A stretch of 64,000 nt of DNA from positions 1-64,000 of the forward strand of contig NZ_JAPDKN010000040.1 of the NCBI RefSeq assembly GCF_026163565.1, given 5' to 3'. This DNA is from Chryseobacterium sp. YIM B08800 (lineage in GTDB: Bacteria; Bacteroidota; Bacteroidia; Flavobacteriales; Weeksellaceae). The notes below the pieces were generated by a model. The model had not been told where the DNA came from, did not search any database, and saw only the letters and a program-made list of their open reading frames with translations. The position numbers were made by a program, and so were the translations under genes. Numbering within the stretch: position 1 is the stretch's first letter; each line of letters opens with the position of its first letter. Of this stretch, positions 1-8,993 are shown one piece after another.

Positions 1-63
1 AGCCGCCGCCGAAACCAAAAAAAAATAGCGAGTGCGGAAAGCGGGATTAAGCTCCTAAAAAAA
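1..63. repeat. Possible partial dispersed repeat at the left edge
   Basis: The minus strand reads GAGCTTAATCCCGCTTTCC followed by a long T run. This resembles a family of intergenic elements with a CCCGCTTTCC core that I recall following genes in Chryseobacterium-like genomes. The element is cut by the window edge, so its other half is not visible. On the plus strand, one frame could instead be a protein tail ending AAAETKKK and a TAG at 26-28. I cannot decide between the two. Confidence 0.25.
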
Positions 64-762
64 TCAATTACAAATCGTAAGAAAACTATGACCTCTCATG
101 TGAACTTTTATCATCGCTTCAGATTTTAGTTCGCTGTAAATACTTTGGTCGAAAGCCTTAACGTCATTCAATTTAGAGTCTATGAAATCTGCAATTCGTA
201 CCACCGAAAAATAAAAATTTCGGTATAGAGACATATCTACCGTACTTCCGAAACGAGGAAGAAAAGCCTTTAAAAACGGAATTTTTTTCTGATGCAGATT
301 GTAATCGGGGCAGTAGCCTGTTTTTTCTTTTGCGGTGATCAATTCGTAATGATTGATGTAATCCAGAATCGTTTCATTTTCTTTCATCGAAATTTTATTT
401 TTCTGAAAATATTGATGGATTCTGTCTAAAATATGTTGAGCATATTCCATCATCGTGATACTTTTCATTTCTGAAATGTTGCTGATTCCTGTTTTAAAAT
501 TTTTCGCATTTTTAAGATTCATATTAAAAGAAATTCCAAAGTTTTCATGATATGGAAAGAAACAATTATTTATTTCGATCACGGCATCTGCCTGCAATCT
601 GTCTTTCGAAAAATTATAGCATAAATACGGCTTATACATCTCTTTCAGATGAAGAAGAAAATCGGTCTCATTTGTATTTCGATTGTTTTCAAACCAGTTT
701 TCTAGATTGTTATAATAATCATTTTCAAATTCTCTGAAGCTTAAATAAAACGGGATTTCCAT
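64..762 (-). CDS. Hypothetical protein, 232 aa
   Basis: I do not recognise this protein. It is soluble-looking, with no signal peptide and no membrane segment, and is rich in aromatic residues and lysine (for example FYLSFREFENDYY near the N-terminus). I start it at the ATG ending at 762 (MEIPFYLSF). The frame stays open further upstream, but that extension is basic and reads like translated intergenic sequence. The convincing efflux terminator at 851-880 lies upstream of it, so it is probably transcribed separately. Nothing visible points to a function. The next gene to the left is outside the window. Confidence 0.6.
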   Translation of the reverse strand: MEIPFYLSFREFENDYYNNLENWFENNRNTNETDFLLHLKEMYKPYLCYNFSKDRLQADAVIEINNCFFPYHENFGISFNMNLKNAKNFKTGISNISEMKSITMMEYAQHILDRIHQYFQKNKISMKENETILDYINHYELITAKEKTGYCPDYNLHQKKIPFLKAFLPRFGSTVDMSLYRNFYFSVVRIADFIDSKLNDVKAFDQSIYSELKSEAMIKVHMRGHSFLTICN

Positions 763-850
763 AACTCTCAATATTTTATACTGCAAAGCTATAGTGGTAA
801 TGCGCCAAAACTTGACGCGTTTTATTTTGATGTAAATTATTTTCAATAAA

Positions 851-880
851 AAGTCCGGCTCTAAAGTTAGAACCGGACTT
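851..880 (-). terminator. Rho-independent terminator of the efflux operon
   Basis: AAGTCCGGCTCT (851-862) pairs with AGAACCGGACTT (869-880) with one G-T wobble. On the minus strand it is followed by a T-rich run. It lies 42 bases past the stop of the outer-membrane factor gene. Confidence 0.8.
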
Positions 881-921
881 CAACGAATGAAATAATGATA
901 TATGAATAAAAAAACTTAACC

Positions 922-2364
922 TTATTTCCAGCCGCCACCTAAACTTTTGTAGATGTCGACAACAGTGCTTAACTGTTTTTCTTTGGCTTCGATCAATTCC
1001 ATTTTTGCATCTAAAGCATCTCTTTGGTTTAAAAGAACTTCCAAATAATCTGCTCTTGAGTTTTTGAAAAGCTGATTAGCAATATCAATAGATTGGTCTA
1101 AAGCCTGTGTTTCTTGTGATTTTAACTGATAATATTGGTCAATATTTTTCACTTTCGACATTAGATTTGAAATATCTAAATACGCATTCAGAATGGTTTT
1201 GTCATATTCATACAAAGCCTGAATTTGTTTTGCATCTGCTGTTTGAAAATTAGCTTTAATCGCACTTTTATTAATCAGTGGTCCTGCCAATTCTCCAACC
1301 AAATTGTAAGCAATAGACTCTGGCATTTTAACTAAATAAGAAGGTTTAAAAGCTTCCAATCCTAAAGTTGCAGAGATTTCCAAGCTTGGATAGAATTCTT
1401 TTCTTGCCGCTTCAACATCTAGTTTTGCAGCCTTTAATTCTAATTCAGCCTGTTTAATATCGGGACGATTTGCCAATAACTGAGACGGAATTCCTGTATA
1501 AACCGTTTGCGGAATGGTCGACATAAAGCTTTCCTTAGTTCTTACGATCGGTTGCGGATAACGACCACAAAGCGCATTGATCTGATTTTCCTTTTCAGTG
1601 ATTTCCTGACGGATCGTGTATTCTGTCGCTTTTGATTTAGCCAATTCAGCTTCAAACTTTTTCACTGCCAATTCTGTTGCGGCAGCTGCCTGTTTCTGGA
1701 TTTTTGAAATTTCTAAAGCTCTCGTCTGCAGTTTGATATATTGCTGAATAATATCCAATTGGTTATCAAGCGCCAGTAATTCGTAATAATTATCAGCAAC
1801 TTCCTCAATCAGATTTGAAAGAACAAAATTCTTTCCTTCCACAGTCGAAAGATAATGAGCAACGGCTGCATCTTTCTCATTTCTGAGTTTTTTCCAGATG
1901 TCGATTTCCCAGTTTGCCATCAAACCTCCCTCGAAATTCCCAAGCGGATCAGGCATTTCTTTTCCTGGTTCAATTTCAGTTGAAGCATCTCCCGCTCCTT
2001 CACTGGTGTAACGACCCGCTTTTTTTACTCCGGCTCCTAAACCAGCTCTCACAATTGGGGAAAGTTTTCCTTTTTTAGCAACCACTCCACTTTTGGCAAT
2101 TTCAATTTCCTGAAGGGTAATCATCAACTCCTGATTATTCTTAAGAGAAGTTTCAATTAAACTTACAAGATTAGGATCAGTAAAGAACTGTCTCCACGGT
2201 GTTGTTCCGCTGTTGTTATTAACATCCTGCTGTTCATCTTGTTTAAAATTCTCAGGAATATTATTTTTTACGTCGTCTTGAATCACCGTTGCCATCGGAG
2301 CTTTACAGCCCGCCAAAACAAGCGATACGGCAATGGCTGCAATATATTTATTATAAATCTTCAT
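922..2364 (-). CDS. Outer-membrane efflux factor, NodT/OprM (TolC) family lipoprotein
   Basis: This is the outer-membrane channel of a tripartite RND efflux system. The N-terminus MKIYNKYIAAIAVSL followed by VLAGC is a lipoprotein signal with the lipidated Cys at residue 20. Two OEP repeats follow, rich in long helices (for example SLIETSLKNNQELMITLQEI), with the NodT-family segment LLANRPDIKQAELELKAAKLD in the middle of the chain. At 480 aa it is normal length. The start is the ATG ending at 2364, which overlaps the end of the pump gene by 14 bases; an ATG three codons upstream is possible. It is the last gene of a MFP-pump-OMF operon. The substrate cannot be read from the sequence. Confidence 0.92.
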   Translation of the reverse strand: MKIYNKYIAAIAVSLVLAGCKAPMATVIQDDVKNNIPENFKQDEQQDVNNNSGTTPWRQFFTDPNLVSLIETSLKNNQELMITLQEIEIAKSGVVAKKGKLSPIVRAGLGAGVKKAGRYTSEGAGDASTEIEPGKEMPDPLGNFEGGLMANWEIDIWKKLRNEKDAAVAHYLSTVEGKNFVLSNLIEEVADNYYELLALDNQLDIIQQYIKLQTRALEISKIQKQAAAATELAVKKFEAELAKSKATEYTIRQEITEKENQINALCGRYPQPIVRTKESFMSTIPQTVYTGIPSQLLANRPDIKQAELELKAAKLDVEAARKEFYPSLEISATLGLEAFKPSYLVKMPESIAYNLVGELAGPLINKSAIKANFQTADAKQIQALYEYDKTILNAYLDISNLMSKVKNIDQYYQLKSQETQALDQSIDIANQLFKNSRADYLEVLLNQRDALDAKMELIEAKEKQLSTVVDIYKSLGGGWK

Positions 2365-5300
2365 GTTTATCATCGTGTTGGTAAGGTTCTGTTTGTTCTG
2401 TTAAAGGATTTTCTTCTTCGTATTTTGCCAATCTTGTTTTGTCGGCAATCGTTCCGAAAATGTAATATAATCCAGGAATGATCATCAGTCCGAAAACGGT
2501 TCCTAAAAGCATACCTCCTGCAGCCGCGGTTCCGATAGTTCTGTTTCCTACAGCTCCCGGTCCGGTTGCCATTACCAAAGGAATTAATCCTGCAACAAAT
2601 GCAAATGAGGTCATCAAAATTGGTCTGAAACGCACTGCTGCACCTTCAATCGCTGCTTTTGCCACCGAAATTCCTTCTTCTGCTTTTTTCTGAACTGCAA
2701 ATTCAATGATCAATACCGCATTTTTACCTAAAAGTCCGATCAGCATGACCATTGCAACCTGTGCGTAAATGTTGTTTTCCAATCCTAATAATTTCAGACA
2801 TAAAAACGCTCCGAAAATCCCTGTCGGTAAGGAAAGAATTACTGGTAAAGGGAGAATGAAACTTTCATACTGCGCCGAAAGAATTAAATAAACAAATCCT
2901 AAACAGATCAAGAAGATATAAACCGCTTCGTTTCCACGACCTACTTCGTCTTTTGAAATTCCTGCCCAGTCGATCCCGAAACCTCTTGGTAACGTTTTAT
3001 CAGCAACTTCCTGAATGGCTTTGATCGCCTGTCCTGAACTATAACCCGGAGCCGGAGTTCCACTTACTTCAGAAGAATTATACATATTATGTCTCGTGAT
3101 CTCTGAAAGACCATACACTTTTTCCAAATGCATAAAATCGGAATACGGAACCATTTGATCTTTGTCATTTTTCACATACAATTTCATCAAGTCACTTGGC
3201 AAAGCACGATATTGTGGCCCCGCCTGAACAATCACTTTATAAGGTCTGTCGAAGCGGATGAAACTTGTTTCATAGTTTGAACCAATCAAAGTAGAAAGAT
3301 TGTCCATTGCTTTTTCGATACTTACGCCTTTTTGCTCTGCCAGATCGTTATCTATTTTAAGCATATACTGAGGGAAACTCGCAGAATAGAACGTGAATGC
3401 GGAACCTAATTCCGGACGTTTTTTCAATTCTTTCACAAAATCGGTACTTACCTGCTCCATTTTATGGTAATCTCCACTTCCTGCTTTATCGAGAAGTCTT
3501 AATTCAAAACCACCTGCAGCACCATAACCAGGAATAGAAGGCGGTTGAAAAAATTCAATATTCGCTCCCGGAATATTTTTAGCTTTTTCTTCGAGCTTTT
3601 CTATAATCTCAGCAGCAGATTCTGAGCGTTCTTCCCAGCTTTTAAGGTTAATCAAACACGTTCCTGAATTTGAACCTGTTCCTTCTGTAAGAATTTCGTA
3701 GCCAGCTAAAGATGAAACGGACTGTACTCCATCAATATCTTCAGATTCTTTCAACAATTCTCTTGCAATCTGATTGGTTCTTTCTAATGTTGAACCCGGC
3801 GGAGTCTGGATAATCCCATAGATCATTCCCTGATCTTCACTAGGAATAAATCCTGAAGGCAATGAGTTGCTTAAAAAGTAAGTACAAGCACAAAAAAACA
3901 ATAACAAAGGAAGTGTGATGAACTTTTTAGTGACTGTTTTATTCAATACCTTTTCATATTTACCCGCTCCTTTATTAAATGCATTATTAAATTTATCTAA
4001 AAGGATCGTGATCGGACCTTTCTTTTTAGCTTTCCCGTGATTATTTTTTAGAATTAAAGCACATAAAGCCGGAGTCAATGTCAACGCAACAACTCCTGAA
4101 AGAATAATCGATGAAGCCATTGTAATAGAGAACTGGCGATAGAAAACACCCACCGGACCCGACATAAATGCCACCGGAATAAATACCGCCGCCATTACCA
4201 ATGTGATTGCGATAATCGCTCCACTGATCTCGTGCATCGCTTCTTCAGTTGCTTTTAATGCAGAAAGACCTTTTTCTTCCATCTTGGCGTGAACCGCTTC
4301 AATCACAACAATTGCATCATCGACGACGACTCCAATTGCCATTACCAAAGCGAAAAGCGAAATCATATTTAAAGTAATTCCAAATGCGGACATCACTGCA
4401 AAAGTTCCTACCAATGAAACCGGAACTGCGATTGCCGGAATCAATGTTGAACGCCAATCTCCCAAGAATAAAAATACCACGATTGCTACCAAAATAAAGG
4501 CTTCAAATAAAGTATGCACTACTTTTTCAATGGATGCATCCAAGAATCTTGAAACATCATAACTGATGTCATAATGCATTCCTTTAGGAAAAGTAGTTTT
4601 TTCAAGGTCTTTCATTAAAACTTTTACGTTTTTGATAACGTCACTTGCGTTAGAACCATAAGATTGTTTTACTGTAATCGCAGCAGATGGTTTTCCATTT
4701 AATGTAGAATAAATATCGTACATCGAAGAACCAAATTCGATATCGGCAACATCTTTTAATCTTACAAATTCGCCGGCAGATTTAGCTTTAAGAATAATAT
4801 TTCCGTAATCTTTTTCATTATTAAAACGTCCTGAATATTTCAAAATATATTCAAAAGACTGAGAACGTTTCCCCGAACTTTCCCCCGTTTTTCCGGGAGA
4901 AGCTTCCAAACTTTGTTGGTTTAAAGCTTCCATTACTTCATCGGCTGAAATATTGTAAGCCGTTAATCTGTCAGGTTTCAGCCAAATACGCATTGCATAT
5001 TCTCTGGTTCCCAAAATGTCGGCAAAACCTACTCCACTTACCCTTCTCAATTCAGACATTACATTGATATCTGCATAGTTGAAAAGGAATTTTTGGTCAG
5101 CTTTAGGATCGTCACTGTACAAGTTTATGTACATCAACATATTGGGTTCTTCACGGGTAATTTTTACCCCTTCACGCACAACCAAAGGTGGAAGCTTATT
5201 CACTACCGAAGAAACACGATTCTGAACATTAACCGCTGCAACATTTGGGTCGGTTCCCAAATCAAATACTACCTGAATGGAAGTTTCACCATCATTTCCT

Positions 5301-5545
5301 GCATCGGAAGTCATATATTTCATTCCCGGAAGACCATTTAGCCCTCTTTCCAATGGAATAACTACAGATTTAATCAATAATTCGTTATTCGCACCCGGAT
5401 AAGTTGCCGTAATATTTACTTTTGGTGGCGAAATCGCAGGAAACTGAGTAATAGGAAGTTTCATTAACGATAAAACTCCCATAAAAACGATAATCAAAGA
5501 GATTACAATCGACAGAACAGGTCTGCGTATGAATTTTTTAAACAT
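2351..5545 (-). CDS. RND efflux pump, HAE1 (AcrB/MexB) family
   Basis: This 1064-aa inner-membrane drug/proton antiporter has the usual RND layout: an N-terminal helix (MFKKFIRRPVLSIVISLIIV), two large periplasmic loops and two blocks of membrane helices. The proton-relay Asp pair is present in GVVVDDAIVVIE (helix 4), and the partner Lys in GLLGKNAVLIIEFA (helix 10). The N-terminal segment LPITQFPAISPPKVNITATY is typical of the hydrophobic/amphiphilic efflux group, not of heavy-metal pumps. It is co-transcribed with the fusion protein upstream and the outer-membrane factor downstream, with which it overlaps. No TetR- or MarR-type regulator gene is adjacent. Confidence 0.95.
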   Translation of the reverse strand: MFKKFIRRPVLSIVISLIIVFMGVLSLMKLPITQFPAISPPKVNITATYPGANNELLIKSVVIPLERGLNGLPGMKYMTSDAGNDGETSIQVVFDLGTDPNVAAVNVQNRVSSVVNKLPPLVVREGVKITREEPNMLMYINLYSDDPKADQKFLFNYADINVMSELRRVSGVGFADILGTREYAMRIWLKPDRLTAYNISADEVMEALNQQSLEASPGKTGESSGKRSQSFEYILKYSGRFNNEKDYGNIILKAKSAGEFVRLKDVADIEFGSSMYDIYSTLNGKPSAAITVKQSYGSNASDVIKNVKVLMKDLEKTTFPKGMHYDISYDVSRFLDASIEKVVHTLFEAFILVAIVVFLFLGDWRSTLIPAIAVPVSLVGTFAVMSAFGITLNMISLFALVMAIGVVVDDAIVVIEAVHAKMEEKGLSALKATEEAMHEISGAIIAITLVMAAVFIPVAFMSGPVGVFYRQFSITMASSIILSGVVALTLTPALCALILKNNHGKAKKKGPITILLDKFNNAFNKGAGKYEKVLNKTVTKKFITLPLLLFFCACTYFLSNSLPSGFIPSEDQGMIYGIIQTPPGSTLERTNQIARELLKESEDIDGVQSVSSLAGYEILTEGTGSNSGTCLINLKSWEERSESAAEIIEKLEEKAKNIPGANIEFFQPPSIPGYGAAGGFELRLLDKAGSGDYHKMEQVSTDFVKELKKRPELGSAFTFYSASFPQYMLKIDNDLAEQKGVSIEKAMDNLSTLIGSNYETSFIRFDRPYKVIVQAGPQYRALPSDLMKLYVKNDKDQMVPYSDFMHLEKVYGLSEITRHNMYNSSEVSGTPAPGYSSGQAIKAIQEVADKTLPRGFGIDWAGISKDEVGRGNEAVYIFLICLGFVYLILSAQYESFILPLPVILSLPTGIFGAFLCLKLLGLENNIYAQVAMVMLIGLLGKNAVLIIEFAVQKKAEEGISVAKAAIEGAAVRFRPILMTSFAFVAGLIPLVMATGPGAVGNRTIGTAAAGGMLLGTVFGLMIIPGLYYIFGTIADKTRLAKYEEENPLTEQTEPYQHDDKHEDL

Positions 5546-5555
5546 AAAAAAATTA

Positions 5556-5615
5556 TAAATGATAAATTATTAATGATGAATGATGGATCAATGATCGCTT
5601 ATCAATTATCATTTA
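5556..5615. repeat. AT-rich inverted repeat between fusion-protein and pump genes
   Basis: TAAATGATAA (5556-5565) is matched by TTATCATTTA (5606-5615). The loop contains repeated TGATnAATGAT-like units and GATCAATGATC. It fills the 73-base gap inside the efflux operon. It could be an intercistronic hairpin that tunes the relative expression of the two genes, or a remnant of a dispersed repeat. Confidence 0.5.
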
Positions 5616-5618
5616 TTT

Positions 5619-6704
5619 TTACTCTGCTTTTAATTTTAAAGATTGAAGAACTTTCTTCGGATCCTGGAATTTCACTTTTACTTTTTGGTCGTCTTTCACT
5701 TTCTGAACTCCTTCCAATAAGATTTTATCACCTCCTGAAAGACCAGATGCAACAACGTAAATATCCGGAAGTTCATAGGCAACCTTAATATTTTTAGATT
5801 TTGCTACTCCATTTTTATCAACAACAAAAACATATTTTTGATCCTGAATTTCGTAGGTTGCTTTCTGAGGAATAATTAAAGCGTTCTTCAACGGTAAAGT
5901 CATACGGACTTTTCCTGTTTCACCATTTCTTAATAGTTTTTCAGGATTTGGGAACTTAGCTCTGAAAGCAATATTCCCGGTTTCGTTATCAAACTGACCT
6001 TCGATGGTTTGAATTTGTCCGGTTTGATTAAATAAATCTCCGTTTGCCATTACCAGATTTACATTCTGATTTCCTCGGTCTGCAACATTCTTCTGATAAT
6101 TAAGATATTCAGGTTCAGAAACATTGAAATAACTGTAAATATCTGTGTTGTCTGAAAGCGTCGTTAAAAGATCACCTTCGTCTACCAAACTTCCCAGTTT
6201 TAAAGGAATTCTGTCGATCACTCCAGAGAACGGAGCTTTAATATCTGTAAATGAAAGATGGATTTGTGCTAATTTCATTTCAGCATTGGCAGCATCCAAT
6301 TTAGCTTTTGCCATTAATCTTTCGTTCTTAGAAACAATATCGTTGCTTGCTAAAGTACTTGCATTTCTCAGCTCAATTGAAGCCTGCTCTACTTCAGCTT
6401 TTGCTTTTAATAATTCAGCCTGATACAATTGAGGCATAATTCTGAATAATGTTTGTCCGGCCTTTACATATTGACCTTCGTCTACATAGATTTTCTCAAG
6501 GAAACCTTTTTCCTGAGCACGGATTTCAATGTTTTTTACAGATTGGATTTGAGCTACAAAATCTTTGTTAATAATCGTATCCATTTTCACAGGTGAAGTC
6601 ACCGGATACACTGAATCTTCTTGTTTTTCTTCCTTTTTCTCGTTACAGCTAAACAGCAAGAGAACAGCGCTTAAGACAGCACCTGAGACAACTCTTTTCA
6701 TCAT
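5619..6704 (-). CDS. RND efflux membrane fusion protein (AcrA/MexA type lipoprotein)
   Basis: This periplasmic adaptor links the pump to the outer-membrane factor. It has a lipoprotein signal with the lipid Cys at residue 20 (AVLLLFSCNEKK). Next come a barrel-sandwich/lipoyl half (EIRAQEKGFLEKIYVDEGQYVKAG), a short coiled coil (LLKAKAEVEQASIELRNAS) and the second lipoyl half (DIKAPFSGVIDRIPLKLGSL). Beta-barrel and membrane-proximal domains finish the protein at 361 aa, which is normal length. It is the first gene of the operon. Adjacent ATG codons at the start make the exact first residue uncertain by one. Confidence 0.94.
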   Translation of the reverse strand: MMKRVVSGAVLSAVLLLFSCNEKKEEKQEDSVYPVTSPVKMDTIINKDFVAQIQSVKNIEIRAQEKGFLEKIYVDEGQYVKAGQTLFRIMPQLYQAELLKAKAEVEQASIELRNASTLASNDIVSKNERLMAKAKLDAANAEMKLAQIHLSFTDIKAPFSGVIDRIPLKLGSLVDEGDLLTTLSDNTDIYSYFNVSEPEYLNYQKNVADRGNQNVNLVMANGDLFNQTGQIQTIEGQFDNETGNIAFRAKFPNPEKLLRNGETGKVRMTLPLKNALIIPQKATYEIQDQKYVFVVDKNGVAKSKNIKVAYELPDIYVVASGLSGGDKILLEGVQKVKDDQKVKVKFQDPKKVLQSLKLKAE

Positions 6705-6798
6705 AATTTTAGAGTGGTATAATCGTTAAAAGTTTAATTTGAATAAATAATTCTGGAGTTTTTACATTGTGAAATCATTCCAAACACAACGCAACGTA

Positions 6799-6824
6799 TT
6801 TTTGTTCCGGTTTTGGAACAAAAA
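6799..6824. promoter_or_regulatory. Palindrome upstream of the efflux operon
   Basis: TTTTTGTTCC (6799-6808) and GGAACAAAAA (6815-6824) form a perfect 10-bp inverted repeat around a 6-base loop. It lies 95 bases upstream of the fusion-protein ATG and 22 bases beyond the stop of the preceding gene. It could be an operator for the efflux operon or a weak terminator of the upstream gene. No T run follows on the minus strand, which favours the former. Confidence 0.45.
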
Positions 6825-6845
6825 AGAAAATCGAAAAATGAAATT

Positions 6846-7232
6846 TTAGATTCTGATAGAACGAATCAGAATAAATGTTTTTACAGAATTGAAATGCTGT
6901 AAAAATTCGGAAATTGAAGGTTTAAACCTTTTTTTGAATAATAATCCAAATGAATAAATCAACCCAAATACACTGGCAAAAACAATAATTGCCTGCACCG
7001 TATCTGAAAACTGAAAATCGTCTTCAGCCAATTCTATCGAAAAACCATCTGTAGTATCTGATATTTGATTAACAGAAAATTTTGCAGGTAATTTGGTATG
7101 ATTAAGCTTGTTTGGATAATTATGAGAAACATGACCAGAAAAATCACTGCGTAAAGTTTTGACATTAAGTTTGCTTTCCACTATAAAAAGCAGAAAAAGG
7201 CTGGTCAAAAAATATACGATATAGTTTCTCAT
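6846..7232 (-). CDS. Small membrane protein of unknown function, 128 aa
   Basis: I do not recognise the family. It has an N-terminal hydrophobic segment (YIVYFLTSLFLLFIV, residues about 4-18), a polar middle of about 65 residues, and one clear transmembrane helix (VQAIIVFASVFGLIYSFGLLF). A basic C-terminal tail follows. I start it at the ATG ending at 7232. A second ATG 12 bases upstream overlaps a possible TAnnTTTG box (minus strand, 7242-7249). It lies just upstream of the efflux operon on the same strand, but the 140-base gap with a palindrome argues against a single transcript. Confidence 0.6.
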   Translation of the reverse strand: MRNYIVYFLTSLFLLFIVESKLNVKTLRSDFSGHVSHNYPNKLNHTKLPAKFSVNQISDTTDGFSIELAEDDFQFSDTVQAIIVFASVFGLIYSFGLLFKKRFKPSISEFLQHFNSVKTFILIRSIRI

Positions 7233-7424
7233 TTCAAGATGCAAATGTATGTCTTGATTTTAATACTCGATTCACTATTAACAAAATTTAACTCTTCTTG
7301 AAATACGCTGAAAAAATCAATGAGAGAAGCGATTCATTAAATTTAACTTTAAAAAAAATCATTTTATAACCATATAAATCTTTTAAATTATTAAAATTTA
7401 ACGCATTTTAACAACTAATATTTG

Positions 7425-7432
7425 TAATTTTG
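7425..7432 (+). promoter_or_regulatory. Bacteroidota -7 box (TAATTTTG)
   Basis: TAATTTTG matches the TAnnTTTG -7 consensus of Bacteroidota sigma-A promoters and lies 46 bases before the lipoprotein start at 7478. I see no TTG element at the usual distance upstream. Confidence 0.45.
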
Positions 7433-7477
7433 TACCACCAAAACAATTTATTAAACCCTTAAAAACCAAAGTTACAG

Positions 7478-7858
7478 ATGAAGAATTTTCCCGTCGGATT
7501 TTTTATAATCCTCGCATTATCGGCGTGTACACATTCCGCCAAAGACCCAGACACAGCAGCAGTAAAGCAAGAAGCGCATACATCTCAGGATGACATTACA
7601 AAGACAACTGTTGTAGACCGTCACGGTGACGAAATGGAAATTATTACCAATAATACTAAAAACACTGTTGTTGTAAGATTAAACGGACAAAGTTATGAGC
7701 TCAAAAAAAACATAGAAAACCCCAGTTTTTCTACAGCAGATAACAAATATCAATTTACAGAGACCAAAAATGAAGTCACTTTTTTAAAAAAAGATGCCGA
7801 TATGGTTTTATTTCATGCAAAAAAAGATCAGCCAACCAAAAAAATGGCTTTACAATAA
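7478..7858 (+). CDS. Small lipoprotein, possibly MliC-like lysozyme-inhibitor fold
   Basis: It has a lipoprotein signal, MKNFPVGFFIILALSAC, with the lipid Cys at residue 17. After a short linker, the C-terminal 75 residues form a small beta-rich domain with the pattern VVVRLNGQSYELKK, then a stretch ending NKYQFTETKNEVTFLKK. That order (hydrophobic strand, G-x-x-Y-x-L, Ser-rich turn, Y-x-F strand, then a basic/acidic strand) resembles MliC/PliC inhibitors of c-type lysozyme. The typical Cys pair and the SGARY signature are absent, so this is only a suggestion. It is monocistronic, with its own -7 box and a terminator. Confidence 0.7.
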   Translation: MKNFPVGFFIILALSACTHSAKDPDTAAVKQEAHTSQDDITKTTVVDRHGDEMEIITNNTKNTVVVRLNGQSYELKKNIENPSFSTADNKYQFTETKNEVTFLKKDADMVLFHAKKDQPTKKMALQ

Positions 7859-7863
7859 TAAAC

Positions 7864-7887
7864 AAAGACGCTTAAAAAAGCGTCTTT
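7864..7887. terminator. Bidirectional terminator
   Basis: AAAGACGCTT and AAGCGTCTTT form a 10-bp stem with a run of A in the loop. A run of T follows on the plus strand. It lies between two convergent genes, the small lipoprotein and the FAD oxidoreductase. Confidence 0.85.
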
Positions 7888-7891
7888 TTCT

Positions 7892-8923
7892 TTAAAATCT
7901 ATCGATTGAAATCTCTTTGGGTAATGGAATATTATTTTCAATATAATCAAATAATGTCTTTGAGAAATAACATCCATTAAGAATTCCGCGAGCTCCTAGG
8001 CCATTAAATACATACAAATTGGAATGCTGAGAATGCCTTCCCAAAATAGGTCTTCTATCTTTTACGGTTGGTCTGAAGCCAAAATGCACTTCTTTAATTT
8101 CAAAATCGTTTGGATAAAATTCTGAAAGCCCTTTTTGTAATTGCTCGACTGCAGAATTATCTATTTCGTGATGCAATTGTTCTCTATCATACGTTCCACC
8201 ATAAAAATGGAGATTATCTTCCAAAGGAAATAAAAAATGTTTTTTCTTAATGGTAATATCCTGCTGAATAGGTTCAGAAAGTTTTACACGAATGTGATGT
8301 CCTTTGTTTGGATTAACAGCAATATCTGAAAAGTATGAATTTTCTTTTACCCCCATTCCTTCACAAAACAAAATATTTTTAAAGCTAAAATCTTTGTAAA
8401 CAGAATTTGAAGTATCGATTTTAGAATAATCAAATTTTTCTTTGATTAAATTCCCTTTATTTTCTAAATAACCTAATAAACCAGTGAAAAATCCCTTAAC
8501 ATTAAGTCTCGCTGACTGATTGACCTTTCCTGTCTGAAAGTCGTTTTTTACCCCATTTAAATGATCGAAATTTTCATCTAAAAAGTTTTTTAGGTCATCA
8601 TTCACCGATTTTTTAAGCCAAAGCTTTTGTTCATTCTCATCATGAAAAATTCTATGAATAGGAGATTCTATCAAATAATTTTCACCTGTATAAAATTCAA
8701 TTTCTTTTAAAGATTTTTTCAAGAAATCTATTTGTTCTTGTGCTAACCAAAATGTCGTAAACTTTTTTAAAACTACCGGATTGATAATTCCTGCAGAAAT
8801 TTGTGAAGCACTTTTTTTTCCTTCTGAGAAAATTACAAAAGATTTATTATTTAAAAGCAACTGATGAGCAAAAAATAAAGCCGCATAACCATCACCAACA
8901 ATGATGTAATCTACATTTTTCAT
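7892..8923 (-). CDS. FAD-dependent oxidoreductase (DAO / MnmC-C-like family)
   Basis: The N-terminal dinucleotide-binding fold is DYIIVGDGYAALFFAHQLL (residues 4 onward). The D-amino-acid-oxidase-type C-terminal part includes GFRPTVKDRRPILGRH and the FAD-tail motif VFNGLGARGILNGCYF. That tail resembles the oxidoreductase half of MnmC and GlyA-type oxidases. At 343 aa it is of usual size for this class. I start it at the ATG ending at 8923, just before the Rossmann strand. The longer in-frame start adds eight unlikely residues. It lies downstream of gldN but beyond a terminator. The substrate is not known. Confidence 0.8.
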   Translation of the reverse strand: MKNVDYIIVGDGYAALFFAHQLLLNNKSFVIFSEGKKSASQISAGIINPVVLKKFTTFWLAQEQIDFLKKSLKEIEFYTGENYLIESPIHRIFHDENEQKLWLKKSVNDDLKNFLDENFDHLNGVKNDFQTGKVNQSARLNVKGFFTGLLGYLENKGNLIKEKFDYSKIDTSNSVYKDFSFKNILFCEGMGVKENSYFSDIAVNPNKGHHIRVKLSEPIQQDITIKKKHFLFPLEDNLHFYGGTYDREQLHHEIDNSAVEQLQKGLSEFYPNDFEIKEVHFGFRPTVKDRRPILGRHSQHSNLYVFNGLGARGILNGCYFSKTLFDYIENNIPLPKEISIDRF

Positions 8924-8993
8924 ATAAAGGATTCTATTAAAATTCATATATAATCACTTGCCACAGCTATATAAAAAGGTGATTATATAATAA

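Noticed and set aside
1-28. Possible C-terminus AAAETKKK of a plus-strand gene
   Set aside because: Only eight codons are visible, and the following bases look like a dispersed repeat. It cannot be assigned from this window.
64-762. RteC-type regulator (conjugative element)
   Set aside because: Considered because of size and host group, but no convincing similarity was seen and no other mobile-element gene is nearby.
2478-2693. Open frame on the plus strand inside the RND pump gene
   Set aside because: It is an antisense shadow of a highly conserved coding region and has no signal of its own. Many similar frames inside gldM, gldN, mtaB, POT and porZ genes were left out for the same reason.
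7245-7477. Small RNA or riboswitch between the membrane protein and the lipoprotein
   Set aside because: The 233-base gap is AT-rich and holds only a possible promoter box. No conserved fold or known riboswitch motif was found.
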